Assembly: GCF_002646595.1 (NCBI RefSeq)
Contig: NZ_PDUD01000033.1
Location: 62,001-126,000 of the forward strand
Length of the DNA stretch: 64,000 bases
From: Flavilitoribacter nigricans DSM 23189 = NBRC 102662
GTDB taxonomy: Bacteria; Bacteroidota; Bacteroidia; Chitinophagales; Saprospiraceae
Direction of reading: 5' to 3'
Under the pieces are notes generated by a model. The model was given only the letters and a program-made list of their open reading frames with translations. It was not told the origin of the DNA and searched no databases. Positions 8,612 to 18,098 of the stretch are shown here, piece by piece; the first letter of the stretch is position 1; each line of letters starts with the position of its first letter. The position numbers and the translations under genes are program-made.

Positions 8612-9649
8612 ATGAAAGAAGATACCAGAATCGTTGTTATCGGGACCTCGGCCGGCGGCCATGATGCACTCAGAGCGTTATTCAAAGATATTCCAGCGGA
8701 TATCAATGCGATTTTTCTAGTGGTTCAGCACGCTGCCACGAACAGTACCTCCTATTTTGCCGGATCGCTTGCTGAAGTGACGGCCTTGAAAGTACAGTAC
8801 GCCGAGCAGGATATGGTGGTCGAAACCGGTAATGTATATCTGTCAATTCCGGATTTTCATTTGCTTATCAACGGCAAAAAACTCTTTCTGAGCAAAGGAC
8901 CTACGGAAAACCTTTCTCGTCCGGCCATCGATCCTTTATTTAGGACTGCCGCGGCAAATTTTGGCCATCGGGTTATCGGTATTATTCTCACCGGATTACT
9001 AAATGACGGTACCAGCGGTTTACAGGCCGTGAAAAACTGCAACGGGCTGACGATAGTGCAAAACCCGAATGATGCACAGTACTCGGATATGCCGGAATTT
9101 GCCCTCAAAACGGTAAAACCGCACTTCTGCTGTAATGTAGCTGATATGGGCCAAAAGATCATCGAACTGGTAGCCTCGGATCCGCCGGAAAAAAAGGAGA
9201 TCCCTAAGTACATCAAACAGGAAGCAGCCATATCCATGAAAATAGCCAGCAGAATAAGGCTGGAAGAAGAAATTGGGGAACAGGTTCCCATCAGCTGCCC
9301 GGATTGCGACGGCCCGTTATGGCTGATGGAGCACGAAAAAAACATCCCTCGTTACCGTTGCCATACGGGACATGGATTTACGCTCGAATCGCTGCTGGTA
9401 GGGCAAAGTGCAAAAATTGAAGAAAGTCTCTGGGTGGCACTGCGCACTTTGGAGGAACGCATCGTTTTGCTTGAAAAATCGGTAGCTACCAATAAAAACA
9501 GGGGGTTTAATACCCTGGTGAACAGCCTGGAAAGAAAAATTGAAGAAGCTACCAGAAGTAGGGATACGCTGAAGGAGGCGATGAACATTCCGCCCCCCAA
9601 ACTTAACGAAGAAGAGTTTTTGAAAAAAGAACTTCCGGACTGCGCCTGA
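8612..9649 (+). CDS. CheB-type protein-glutamate methylesterase without receiver domain, with C-terminal zinc-ribbon-like segment
   Basis: This 345-aa protein carries the CheB methylesterase domain from its first residues. The catalytic triad is visible: Ser13 in GTSAGG, His40 in VVQHA and Asp132 in LTGLLNDGTSG. The N-terminal receiver domain of classical CheB is missing. Residues about 225-265 contain CPDC and, after 23 residues, CHTGH, a putative metal-binding knuckle seen in many stand-alone CheB proteins. A helical C-terminus follows. No chemoreceptor, CheA or CheR gene lies nearby, so a role in chemotaxis is unproven. It may act as an esterase or deamidase in another signalling route. 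Confidence 0.88.
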   Translation: MKEDTRIVVIGTSAGGHDALRALFKDIPADINAIFLVVQHAATNSTSYFAGSLAEVTALKVQYAEQDMVVETGNVYLSIPDFHLLINGKKLFLSKGPTENLSRPAIDPLFRTAAANFGHRVIGIILTGLLNDGTSGLQAVKNCNGLTIVQNPNDAQYSDMPEFALKTVKPHFCCNVADMGQKIIELVASDPPEKKEIPKYIKQEAAISMKIASRIRLEEEIGEQVPISCPDCDGPLWLMEHEKNIPRYRCHTGHGFTLESLLVGQSAKIEESLWVALRTLEERIVLLEKSVATNKNRGFNTLVNSLERKIEEATRSRDTLKEAMNIPPPKLNEEEFLKKELPDCA

Positions 9650-9968
9650 TTAAGGGGCTTTCCAGAAACCATTTTTGCTGTCGAAAATGACGTTCTATAG
9701 ATGGTTTTTGGATAGGCTCTAAAACAACTTTGGAAAATAAGGGGCCCTGGAATGTGATACCCCATGCTTGACCTGATGCTCACCCACTAGCTGTATAGCT
9801 CTCCTTTTAGTATCTAACCACAACAGATTTTTTCAAACCGGGAAGACCAGCAGACTCGGAAAAAGGGAAAAGGGCAATGCCTGTTCTCCCGCCCCCAATC
9901 TCCTGGTCACCCCGGTTTGTCATTTTGTCCAGAGTATGGAATAAACTAGTCGATTCGTATTATAAGAT
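9650..9968. other. Convergent intergenic region, cheB / GH51
   Basis: This 319-bp region separates two convergent genes. The only structure I see is an imperfect inverted repeat, CCAGAAACCAT (9662-9672) against ATGGTTTTTGG (9701-9711), with 10 of 11 positions complementary. It could act as a terminator for cheB. No coding sequence is supported. Confidence 0.45.
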
Positions 9969-11519
9969 CTACTCCACCGCGAGCACCACTACCGAAAACG
10001 GAGGCAGAGTAACCGTCAGTTGGTCTCCATTCTTCTGAAAACCGCGGAAAGTTTTCGGTGCTATTTTGTCCGGATTATCAAAAGTATTGTGGTCACTCAG
10101 ATTGGCGGACTGCAAAATGGTCCCCGAAACGGAACCTTTCTCCGTGCCGCGTACGGTAAGGCTGACCGTCCGGGCATTTTTGGCGTCGATATTCACCAGA
10201 GAAACGTGTACGTTTCCGTCGGCATCCTTAGACGCAGAAGCGGAAATCGCCGGCAGTTTCTGCCCATTGAGTTCGTAATCCACATTCTGGAGGGTCAGTG
10301 GAAGCAGTTGCGCATCCTGGTGCACGTTGTACATCTTCATCACGTGGTAGGTCGGGGTGAGGATCATTTTTTCTTCATCCGTCAGCAGTACGGCCTGCAG
10401 TACGTTGATGGTTTGGGCCAGATTGGCCATGCGTACCCGGTCGGCGTGATTGTGAAAGATATTGAGGGTCGTACCGGCGATCATGGCATCCCGCATGGTG
10501 TTTTGCTGGTAGAGGAAGCCGGGGTTGGTGCCGGGTTCCACATTGTACCAGCCGCCCCATTCGTCAACTACCAGAGCAATACGTTGGTCCGGATCGTATT
10601 TATCCATAATGGTAGAGTGGCGGGTGACCAGTTCTTCCATATGCAGGGCCCGTTGCATGGTGGTAAAGTATTGCTCTTCACTAAAGCCGGTTGCCGGCCC
10701 TTTGTTGTTCCAGTCAATCACCGAATAGTGGTGCAAGGCGAGGCCTTCCACCAGGCTGGGAGGAAGTTTCTGCATCAGTACTTCCGTCCACTTGTAGTCA
10801 CCCGAACTCGCTCCGGACGCAATGCGGAAGATGCCTTCTTCATTGCGCCAGGTACTCATGAAGGTGGCGTACTTTTTATAGACATCGGCGTAGTATTCCG
10901 GCGTCATGTTCCCGCCGCAGCCCCAGGCTTCGTTGCCTACACCCCAGTATTTTACGCCCCAGGGTTCTTCGCGGCCGTTCTCCTTGCGCAGGTCGGACAT
11001 GGGGCTTACGCCGCCGTGATTGACGTATTGCACCCAGTCGATCAGTTCCTGGACCTCACCGCTGCCAACATTGGCGGCCAGATAAGGTTCGGCGTCCAGC
11101 ATTTCGCACATATTCAGGAAATCGTGGGTACCGAAGCTGTTGTCTTCCGTTACCCCGCCCCACCAGACGTTGACGATGGTCGGCCGGTCAGCTTTGGGGC
11201 CGATGCCGTCTTTCCAGTGATAGGTGTCGGCAAAACAGCCGCCCGGCCAGCGGAGATTGGGGACCTTGAGTTCCTTCAGGGCTTTGATGACGTCATTGCG
11301 AATGCCGTTGGTGTTCGGGATATCCGTATTGTCCTCCCCGACGTAGAAACCACCGTAGACACAGCGACCCAGGTGCTCCGCAAAATGCCCGTAGATCTGA
11401 CGGCTGATCGTGTGCTCGCCCTGATCCGCATTTACGATGATCCGGCTATCCGTCTGCTGGCTGAAGGCCGGCGTCAGAGCCGCCAGCAGCAGCATTGAAA
11501 AAAATACTCGTTTAAGCAT
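9969..11519 (-). CDS. Alpha-L-arabinofuranosidase, family GH51
   Basis: This secreted 516-aa glycosidase has a signal peptide ending near PAFSQ (residue 21). GH51 landmarks are clear: the opening IYGHFAEHLGRCVYGG, LRWPGGCFADTYHWKDGIGP, the acid/base Glu197 in GVGNEAWGCGG and the nucleophile Glu320 in LVVDEWGGWY. The C-terminal beta-sandwich ends with TLPPFSVVVL. GH51 enzymes release terminal alpha-L-arabinofuranose from arabinan, arabinoxylan or arabinogalactan side chains. It lies on the opposite strand just before the SusC/SusD genes, consistent with one polysaccharide-utilisation locus (PUL). Confidence 0.95.
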   Translation of the reverse strand: MLKRVFFSMLLLAALTPAFSQQTDSRIIVNADQGEHTISRQIYGHFAEHLGRCVYGGFYVGEDNTDIPNTNGIRNDVIKALKELKVPNLRWPGGCFADTYHWKDGIGPKADRPTIVNVWWGGVTEDNSFGTHDFLNMCEMLDAEPYLAANVGSGEVQELIDWVQYVNHGGVSPMSDLRKENGREEPWGVKYWGVGNEAWGCGGNMTPEYYADVYKKYATFMSTWRNEEGIFRIASGASSGDYKWTEVLMQKLPPSLVEGLALHHYSVIDWNNKGPATGFSEEQYFTTMQRALHMEELVTRHSTIMDKYDPDQRIALVVDEWGGWYNVEPGTNPGFLYQQNTMRDAMIAGTTLNIFHNHADRVRMANLAQTINVLQAVLLTDEEKMILTPTYHVMKMYNVHQDAQLLPLTLQNVDYELNGQKLPAISASASKDADGNVHVSLVNIDAKNARTVSLTVRGTEKGSVSGTILQSANLSDHNTFDNPDKIAPKTFRGFQKNGDQLTVTLPPFSVVVLAVE

Positions 11520-12381
11520 AATGGCTGATGTTTTGTAATGAAAAAATCAATCGATTTCGCAAAGCGGAGTGGTTGTTTATGCTATTGGCCGTGGCCGGGA
11601 ACCGGGTATGGTTACCAACCGGCCCAATAATAGGGTTTTGTGCAGGAAAATCATAGCTGTATGGGGTTTTGAATATTGCTGACCGGAACAATGACGGACA
11701 TTTCCAAACTGCAGGGCCGGTCGGTGATTCGATTGCTCCTGTTTTCACAGAATAGAACAGAACAGAATGGTTTTTGCCCCAAAGCAGAATAGACCGGAAT
11801 GGTTGCCCTACCGGACAACTGTATATTGTATTTTGAAATAATATTTTGTTCTTGAAGTTTTAATCAAAATAAAAGAAAAGGAGTCTCGATAGTAAAATAA
11901 GTTAATTTTTGAGTGCCTAAGGTTGATTTTTGCACCATTTTGCAAGAGAGAATGGTTTAAATTGGCTTTACAGGCTGACCAACCACGTACGTACTGCGAT
12001 TTTCTGCGATTTCATTTTTAAAGCCTGCTTTTTTAAAACTACTAACTCGGGAAGCGATCCTAACCGGTAGGTGGGATGACGGATGACGTGATCAATGGAC
12101 CTGCACGATATTGATGACGTTTTTGCCGAATGAGCCCACAGAAAAGAGGATCTCAACCCGAATTCCTAAACATTTTCCCATTGCCGGAGCGCGTACGTAT
12201 GCTCCGTGACCAATTCCACAGCGTAACAACCCAAACCCTCCGCCGCGAAGACTCAGATCTTTCCCGGAAGCAGCCATGGTCTGACCGCCATTGGGCGAAC
12301 AGGTAGTTCATGCCTGTGGCCGAACATGGTGGTAGCCGGCTTATTACCCGTGGAGATTTTTACACCGTTAAACTTTAGTTT
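11520..12381. other. Long non-coding region upstream of susC
   Basis: This 862-bp region lies between divergent GH51 and susC. The part 11780-11960 is AT-rich and holds an inverted repeat TTGCA-N6-TGCAA (11930-11945), a possible regulator site. From about 11980 to 12300 the composition is more like coding DNA, and a minus-strand frame of about 60 codons (12092-12277) is Gly-rich, but I recognise no family in it. It may be a gene remnant or a long leader. No exact TAnnTTTG box was found close to susC. Confidence 0.4.
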
Positions 12382-15300
12382 ATGAAAATGTTAACCAACT
12401 TACAACATCGACTCTTCAGATCATTACTGTTGGTGGGATGTTGTGTGCTCTCCCTGCAATTCGGATGGAGCCAGCGAATGGTATCCGGAACGCTAACCGA
12501 TGCGGAGTCGAACGATCCGCTGATCGGTGCCAATGTAGTAGTGAAAGGTACCTCCACCGGTACCATTACCGATTTTGACGGAAGATATTCCCTGGAGATC
12601 CCGGACGATGCGACCACGCTGGTATACTCCTACACCGGCTATACGCCCAAAGAGATTGAAGTCGCCGGCCAGAGTGTGATCAATGTACAATTGAGTTCCG
12701 GCACCATCCTGGACGAAGTGGTCGTGATCGGTTACGGTACCCAGAAGCGGGCCGATATTACCGGAGCGGTAGCCCGCTTCGAAGCTGAGCGCCTGGAAGA
12801 GCGCCCCATTGCCCGGGTGGATCAGGCACTGGTGGGGCAATTGGCCGGAGTACGGGTGCAGCAGACCAGTGGTTTGCCCGGTGCCGGTTTTAAGGTACAG
12901 ATCCGCGGTACGGGATCTATCAATGCGAACAATCAGCCACTGTACGTGATCGACGGCTTTCCGCTGGAAGTCTCCGAGCAGAACGCCAACGGCGGTTTCG
13001 GTGCCGGAAACCCGCTGGATAACCTCAATCCGAACGATATCCAGTCCATCGAAGTACTGAAGGATGCCGCCGCTGCCGCTATTTACGGTTCCCGGGCTTC
13101 CAATGGGGTTGTACTGATCACGACCAAATCCGGACAGGCCGGCAAAGCCCGGATCAACCTGAACGTTTCCTACGGTTTCAATGAAACGGCGAAAAAGCTG
13201 GACATACTGAATGCCGAGGAGTGGATCGACCGCGCCTCCGAAATGATCGATAATGCCTGGGTTAATTCCGGTGCCGGCCGCACGGCCGACCAGACTTCCG
13301 CCGAACGCCTGCAGATCCTGGGGGGCGCCTTCAACCGGGGTCTCATCAAGGATGACCGCTGGTCCCAGCCCGGCCATCCCGGACTGGTATTCATCGACTG
13401 GCAGGATGAGATGTTCCGTAGGGGTTCCATGCAGAATTATCAGCTTTCCGCTTCGGGTGGCAATGAATATGTGAAGTATTACGTATCCGGCGATTACCTG
13501 GATTCCGAAGGGATCGCCATCGGTGTGGGTTACAAGCAATATTCGGCCCGGGCCAATGTGGAGGTGAACGCCAGCGACCGCCTGACGCTGGGGATCAATC
13601 TGTCGCCGTCCTATTCGATTGCCAGTGATCCGGGGGTAGAAGGCAAAGACCAGCAGATGCACATTGCCGTCGGTATGGTACCTATCTCGGAGGATACCGT
13701 CGGTCTGGACGTTAACGTGGGCAACAACACGCCCTACACCTGGGGCAGCTCCCGTTCCAGCCCGATCCGCGTGATCGAAAATACCATCGGTGACCGCAAG
13801 ATCTTCCGTACGCTGGGCACCGTTTACGCCCAGTACAATCTGCTGGACGGTCTGGATTTCCGGACCAGTTTCAACCTCGATCACGCCGATCAGACCAACA
13901 AAGACTACACACCAGCCTGGGTAACGCGCAACCGCACTGCCGGTGGCCGCTACAGTGGATATCGTCGCCAGACCTTCGTTAATGAGAATACCCTCTCTTT
14001 CAGCAAAACGCTGGGCGGGCTGCACAATCTCTCCGCGGTGATCGGTACTTCTTACAATACGTCGAAATTCGACAATTACGATATCCGGGTGGCCGGTGGA
14101 TTCAATTCCGAGGTGATCACCACCCTGAACGCCGCCAACATCAACGCGGGCGGAACGTACACACGGGAAACGAAAAATACCCTGATCTCCTACTTCGGTC
14201 GTTTGCAGTACAACTTCAACGATCGCTATCTGCTCGCGGCCTCGCTGCGGCGCGACGGTTCCTCCCGTTTCGGGCCGGATACCAAATGGGGCGTATTCCC
14301 CTCCGTGTCGGCCGGATGGCGCGTGTCCGAAGAGGCGTTTATGGAAAATGTCGACCTGATCAGCAGCCTGAAAGTGCGGGCAAGCTGGGGGATCTCCGGC
14401 AACAACGGTATTGGTGATTACTCCCACGTATCGCTACTCAATTTCGCAAATTACACCTTCGGCGGCAATCTGGCTCCCGGACAGGTTCCCGGCAACTTTG
14501 CCAACCGCTCCCTGGGTTGGGAAGAATCCGAGACGATCGATATCGGTCTGGACGTCGGCCTGTTCGAAAACCGGGTGTTTGCCTCTTTCGACTATTACAC
14601 CAAACGGAATACCGATCTGCTGCTCAATATTCCGGTACCGACTGCTATCGGCTTTTCTTCCGCACTGACGAATATCGGCGAAGTGCTCAACAAAGGCTGG
14701 GAGGTAGAACTATCGACCCGCAACCTGACCGGCGAACTGGGCTGGAATACCAGCATCAACTTTAGCCACAACTCCAACGAAGTGGTCCAGCTCGGACCGG
14801 AAAATACCCCGATCCTGGGCGGCGCCTTCGATATTACCCACAACATCCTGATGGTGGGCGAACCGATGTACAGCATTTTCGTGGTACAGCAGGACGGCAT
14901 TCTTTCCCAGTCGGATATTGACGGTGGTGCGGCCCTCTACGGCAACCAGCAGGAAGGTGATCCCAAATACGTCGATGCGAACGGTGACGGGGTAATCTCT
15001 CCCGACGACCGGGTGCTTTCCGGGCATCCCAATCCGGACTACGTCTGGGGCATCACCAATACTTTCAGTTATAAAGGATTCGATCTGAGCTTCCTCTTCC
15101 AGGGCCAGTGGGGCGGAGTGATCTACTCTACTTTCGGACGGGCTATGGACCGTACCGGACAGGGTTTCACCGATAATACCCTGGGTTTCCACCGCGATCG
15201 CTGGCGTTCTCCGGATAATCCGGGAGCGGGCGAAAGGGGAAAGGCGAGCTCCAGCTTTGGCCGGATCAAAAATACGGACTGGTTGTACCCGAACGACTAC

Positions 15301-15519
15301 TGGCGACTGAGAAACCTGACCCTGGGGTATAACCTGCAAAATGTACTGAACAGCAATCTGGTGAGCAACGCCCGTATCTATCTGACGGCGGAAAATTACT
15401 TCGGCGGAGATAAGTACCTGGGTGGGTTTAATCCCGAAGCGGTGAACAACAGCGGCGATGACTACGGTGCGTTCCCATTGCCCAAGTCCATCATTTTTGG
15501 CCTCAACCTCACTTTCTAA
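12382..15519 (+). CDS. SusC/RagA-family TonB-dependent outer-membrane transporter
   Basis: This 1045-aa protein imports oligosaccharides across the outer membrane with its SusD partner and TonB energy. It has a signal peptide (to about residue 31), a carboxypeptidase-regulatory-like domain (about 32-110, VSGTLTDAESNDPLIGANV) and the SusC signature DEVVVIGYGTQKRADITGAV. Next come the plug domain, with IRGTGSINANNQPLYVIDG and LKDAAAAAIYGSRASNGV, and a long barrel ending in GLNLTF, a normal C-terminal aromatic. The length is typical. susD follows after 59 bp, and rhamnose genes lie downstream. Ligand specificity is inferred only from the neighbours. Confidence 0.96.
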   Translation: MKMLTNLQHRLFRSLLLVGCCVLSLQFGWSQRMVSGTLTDAESNDPLIGANVVVKGTSTGTITDFDGRYSLEIPDDATTLVYSYTGYTPKEIEVAGQSVINVQLSSGTILDEVVVIGYGTQKRADITGAVARFEAERLEERPIARVDQALVGQLAGVRVQQTSGLPGAGFKVQIRGTGSINANNQPLYVIDGFPLEVSEQNANGGFGAGNPLDNLNPNDIQSIEVLKDAAAAAIYGSRASNGVVLITTKSGQAGKARINLNVSYGFNETAKKLDILNAEEWIDRASEMIDNAWVNSGAGRTADQTSAERLQILGGAFNRGLIKDDRWSQPGHPGLVFIDWQDEMFRRGSMQNYQLSASGGNEYVKYYVSGDYLDSEGIAIGVGYKQYSARANVEVNASDRLTLGINLSPSYSIASDPGVEGKDQQMHIAVGMVPISEDTVGLDVNVGNNTPYTWGSSRSSPIRVIENTIGDRKIFRTLGTVYAQYNLLDGLDFRTSFNLDHADQTNKDYTPAWVTRNRTAGGRYSGYRRQTFVNENTLSFSKTLGGLHNLSAVIGTSYNTSKFDNYDIRVAGGFNSEVITTLNAANINAGGTYTRETKNTLISYFGRLQYNFNDRYLLAASLRRDGSSRFGPDTKWGVFPSVSAGWRVSEEAFMENVDLISSLKVRASWGISGNNGIGDYSHVSLLNFANYTFGGNLAPGQVPGNFANRSLGWEESETIDIGLDVGLFENRVFASFDYYTKRNTDLLLNIPVPTAIGFSSALTNIGEVLNKGWEVELSTRNLTGELGWNTSINFSHNSNEVVQLGPENTPILGGAFDITHNILMVGEPMYSIFVVQQDGILSQSDIDGGAALYGNQQEGDPKYVDANGDGVISPDDRVLSGHPNPDYVWGITNTFSYKGFDLSFLFQGQWGGVIYSTFGRAMDRTGQGFTDNTLGFHRDRWRSPDNPGAGERGKASSSFGRIKNTDWLYPNDYWRLRNLTLGYNLQNVLNSNLVSNARIYLTAENYFGGDKYLGGFNPEAVNNSGDDYGAFPLPKSIIFGLNLTF

Positions 15520-15578
15520 GGGAGGTTGCCGGCTAGAACGTGGACTTGAATTGAACATTTTTAAAAAGAAAAATTATC

Positions 15579-17075
15579 ATGAGAAATATAGTTCCTTTTC
15601 TAATGCTACTGCTGGGCATCGTGGGCTGCGAGGGAGACCTGGATCTGGCGCCGATCTCCGATGCGGGTAGCAACGGTTTTTACAATACGGAGGATGATTT
15701 CATACAGGCGATCAACGGGACCTACGAGACACTGCGGTTCCATCCGGATCGCTACGTCGACCTGGATGAATGCCGCTCGGATAACATCTACACCCCGGGA
15801 CAGTCCGGAGTACGCGACTGGAATGCGATCAACAATTTCCAGAATACCCTGGCTACGCTGGGTACCATCCGCAACGTCTGGAACGACTGCTTTAACGGCA
15901 TCATGCGGGCGAATACGGTACTGGATCGGCTGGAGGAAAACGGCAGCGTGATCTCCGACGCCAATCTGCGGGCCCGGATCGAAGGGGAAGCCAAATTTCT
16001 TCGCAGCTTGCTCTATTTCGATATGGTGAAGTGGTTCGGCAAATTACCGCTGTTCGAGAGTTTTGTAACACCTTCCGAAGCCCTTTCCATCGGCCGCAGT
16101 CCGGTAGAAGATATTTACGCCCTGATCATTTCCGATCTGGAATACGCGGCGGCTAATTTGCCCGCATCTTACGGTGGTGCCGATGCCGGTCGGGCGACTT
16201 CAATGGCCGCCAAAAGTATTCTGGCCAAGGTATATCTCACCCGCTCCGGTCCGGAATTGCACCCGGACGGCCCCTGCCTGGGCACCAATGAGTACGGCCA
16301 GGCGCTCGATCTGCTGAACGAAGTGATCAACAGCAATCGTTTTGAAATGCTGGATGATTACGCCGCGATCTTCGACTACAACAACGAAGGCAACAAGGAG
16401 ATCGTCTGGGATATTCAGTACATCAGCGGTGGACTGGGCGTTGGGGCGCTGTTTCCGACCGCTTATTACGATGAAGCCTGGGCGCGCGTCAACCTGCCTT
16501 TCGCCGGTGGGAATCCCGGTGACGGTACCAAAGATATTTCCGAGGACCTGCTGTCGGCCTACGCGGCGGGAGATCTGCGCGTGGAACCAACTTTCCTCCT
16601 GGATTATACCGATGATGCCGGTACGCTGATCGATGCGCAGTTCTACGATAAATTCATGGACGTCAGCAAGGCCGGTGGTGACCGCTTCGACTGGCCGATC
16701 AATTACCCGCTGATCCGCTATACCGATATCCTGATGATGAAGGCCGAATGTATCCTGCAGGGTGCTTCCGGTTCCCAGGATGAGGTGGACGCCATCGTCA
16801 ATGCGGTGCGGCAGCGTGCCGGTCTGGCCCCGGTTTCCAATGTAAGTCTGGACATGTTGCTGGAAGAGCGGAGGAAGGAATTCGCCGGTGAAAATACCCG
16901 CTGGAATGTGCTGGTCCGCACCGGTAAGGTACTGGATGTGATGAATGCCTGGATCGCTCAGGAAGACGCTTCCGGAAAAATGGAACAAGTAACGGCCAAT
17001 GATATCATCTACCCGATCCCGCAGGATCAGCTGGATGTGAAACGCGGGCTATACGAGCAGAATCCGGGTTATTAA
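15579..17075 (+). CDS. SusD/RagB-family surface glycan-binding lipoprotein
   Basis: This 498-aa lipoprotein caps the SusC transporter and captures glycan. The signal MRNIVPFLMLLLGIVGC gives the lipid-attachment Cys17. SusD features include the TPR-like helices and the N-terminal stretch IQAINGTYETLR. The C-terminal part contains YPLIRYTDILMMKAECIL, VNAVRQRAGLAPV and LLEERRKEFAGENTRW, ending in YPIPQDQLD and NPGY. It directly follows susC and is itself followed by a strong hairpin. Confidence 0.96.
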   Translation: MRNIVPFLMLLLGIVGCEGDLDLAPISDAGSNGFYNTEDDFIQAINGTYETLRFHPDRYVDLDECRSDNIYTPGQSGVRDWNAINNFQNTLATLGTIRNVWNDCFNGIMRANTVLDRLEENGSVISDANLRARIEGEAKFLRSLLYFDMVKWFGKLPLFESFVTPSEALSIGRSPVEDIYALIISDLEYAAANLPASYGGADAGRATSMAAKSILAKVYLTRSGPELHPDGPCLGTNEYGQALDLLNEVINSNRFEMLDDYAAIFDYNNEGNKEIVWDIQYISGGLGVGALFPTAYYDEAWARVNLPFAGGNPGDGTKDISEDLLSAYAAGDLRVEPTFLLDYTDDAGTLIDAQFYDKFMDVSKAGGDRFDWPINYPLIRYTDILMMKAECILQGASGSQDEVDAIVNAVRQRAGLAPVSNVSLDMLLEERRKEFAGENTRWNVLVRTGKVLDVMNAWIAQEDASGKMEQVTANDIIYPIPQDQLDVKRGLYEQNPGY

Positions 17076-17084
17076 GGGAAGCTG

Positions 17085-17119
17085 GGATGTTCGGATTTTT
17101 GGATTAGATCCGAACATCC
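17085..17119 (+). terminator. Hairpin after susD
   Basis: A perfect 12-bp inverted repeat, GGATGTTCGGAT (17085-17096) and ATCCGAACATCC (17108-17119), with an 11-nt loop, starts 9 bp after the susD stop. It has no clear U-tract. It could be a terminator or a structure that holds back 3' decay, separating susCD expression from the genes downstream. Confidence 0.55.
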
Positions 17120-17708
17120 TAAGCCCCCGGTAAAAAAGCGTGATCTACATTAGTGAAAGGCCATCGGCCGGGTTTTGGCCGGTGGACTCACCCCATTGGT
17201 GCTTCGACCGGGATCGTTTTACAACAATATCCTGAGTCCGAAGTACCAATTGGGGTTTTGTGCTTTCTGCCGATAGATCAGAAAACCGAATGCGGGGCGG
17301 CGCAGCTGGGAATTCCGGAAAAGAACGTATCTTTTGAGGATCTATGCCCCGAAATGGTGCTGTCGGTAAGTGGGAAACAAGAAATGCCAGTCCTTATTAA
17401 TAAGGATTTTAACGCGCTTCATACGGAGAGGGATGTCCAGTTCTAAACAATGGTTTAAGATTTTTGCAATCGCAATGTCAATTGCAACTGCAATAGCAGG
17501 TAAGCAACAACTGTTTGGTCTATCATCGATCTTTTCGCCTGTTTTTGAGTGGATGAAATTGCTGTTGCCATTTTATTATTTGAAAACTGAACTACCCTAA
17601 TATTTAGGGCCGTAGGACAGACCGGCTACAGGATTGGTTCCTCTTCCACAAAACGATACTCCTGAAAATATCGAGATTATAAATCACAAATACAGATCAC
17701 GAGAATAC
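17120..17708. other. Intergenic region between susD hairpin and rhamnose mutarotase
   Basis: About 590 bp. It contains a 16-bp perfect palindrome TCCTTATTAATAAGGA (17391-17406), a good operator candidate. It also has an AT-rich 55-codon frame from ATG 17433 to 17600 that would encode a hydrophobic peptide with two membrane-like stretches (KIFAIAMSIATAIAG and MKLLLPFYYL). I cannot assign that frame to a family and do not call it a gene. Confidence 0.4.
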
Positions 17709-18023
17709 ATGCAACGTAACGCCTTTACCATGCAACTCAAACCCGGCTTCGAAGCCGAGTACAAAAAACGACACGATGAGATCTGGCCGGAACTTTCGGC
17801 TTTCCTTTCCGAATCCGGAATTCAGGATTACTCCATTTACCTGGACCGGAAAACACTAACGCTTTTCGCCGTGCAAAAGCTGGCGGACGACTTTGATCCG
17901 GAAGCCATACCGCAACATCCGATCGTAAAAAAATGGTGGGCCTACATGGCCGATATCATGGAAACCAATCCGGATAATTCGCCGGTGACGGGCGCTCTGG
18001 AAGAGGTGTTTCATATGGATTGA
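17709..18023 (+). CDS. rhaM: L-rhamnose mutarotase
   Basis: This 104-aa protein interconverts the alpha and beta anomers of L-rhamnose so that downstream isomerase can use the sugar. The ATG at 17709 gives the normal family length, beginning MQRNAFTMQLKPGFEAEY; an upstream in-frame ATG at 17634 would add an atypical extension. Conserved features are KKRHDEIWPEL (catalytic His), YSIYLDRKTLTLFAV, and the end VKKWWAYMADIM followed by LEEVFHMD. It stands before genes for GH39, GH106 and another hydrolase, which points to rhamnose as a main product of the locus. Confidence 0.95.
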   Translation: MQRNAFTMQLKPGFEAEYKKRHDEIWPELSAFLSESGIQDYSIYLDRKTLTLFAVQKLADDFDPEAIPQHPIVKKWWAYMADIMETNPDNSPVTGALEEVFHMD

Positions 18024-18098
18024 GCGGCGGACTGCTTTTTCCATACCGAGGGCGACTTTTCCCTCAACCACAAAACAATCGAGAACCAACCGTAAAAA

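Noticed and set aside
10020-11498. 492-codon open frame on the plus strand
   Set aside because: It is antisense to the GH51 gene, which has both catalytic glutamates and a signal peptide.
12493-14427. 644-codon open frame on the minus strand
   Set aside because: It lies wholly inside susC, whose protein shows family motifs along its full length. The antisense product has no recognisable domain.
17153-17446. 97-codon frame in the gap after susD
   Set aside because: No signal, domain or coding-like composition; it crosses the palindrome at 17391.
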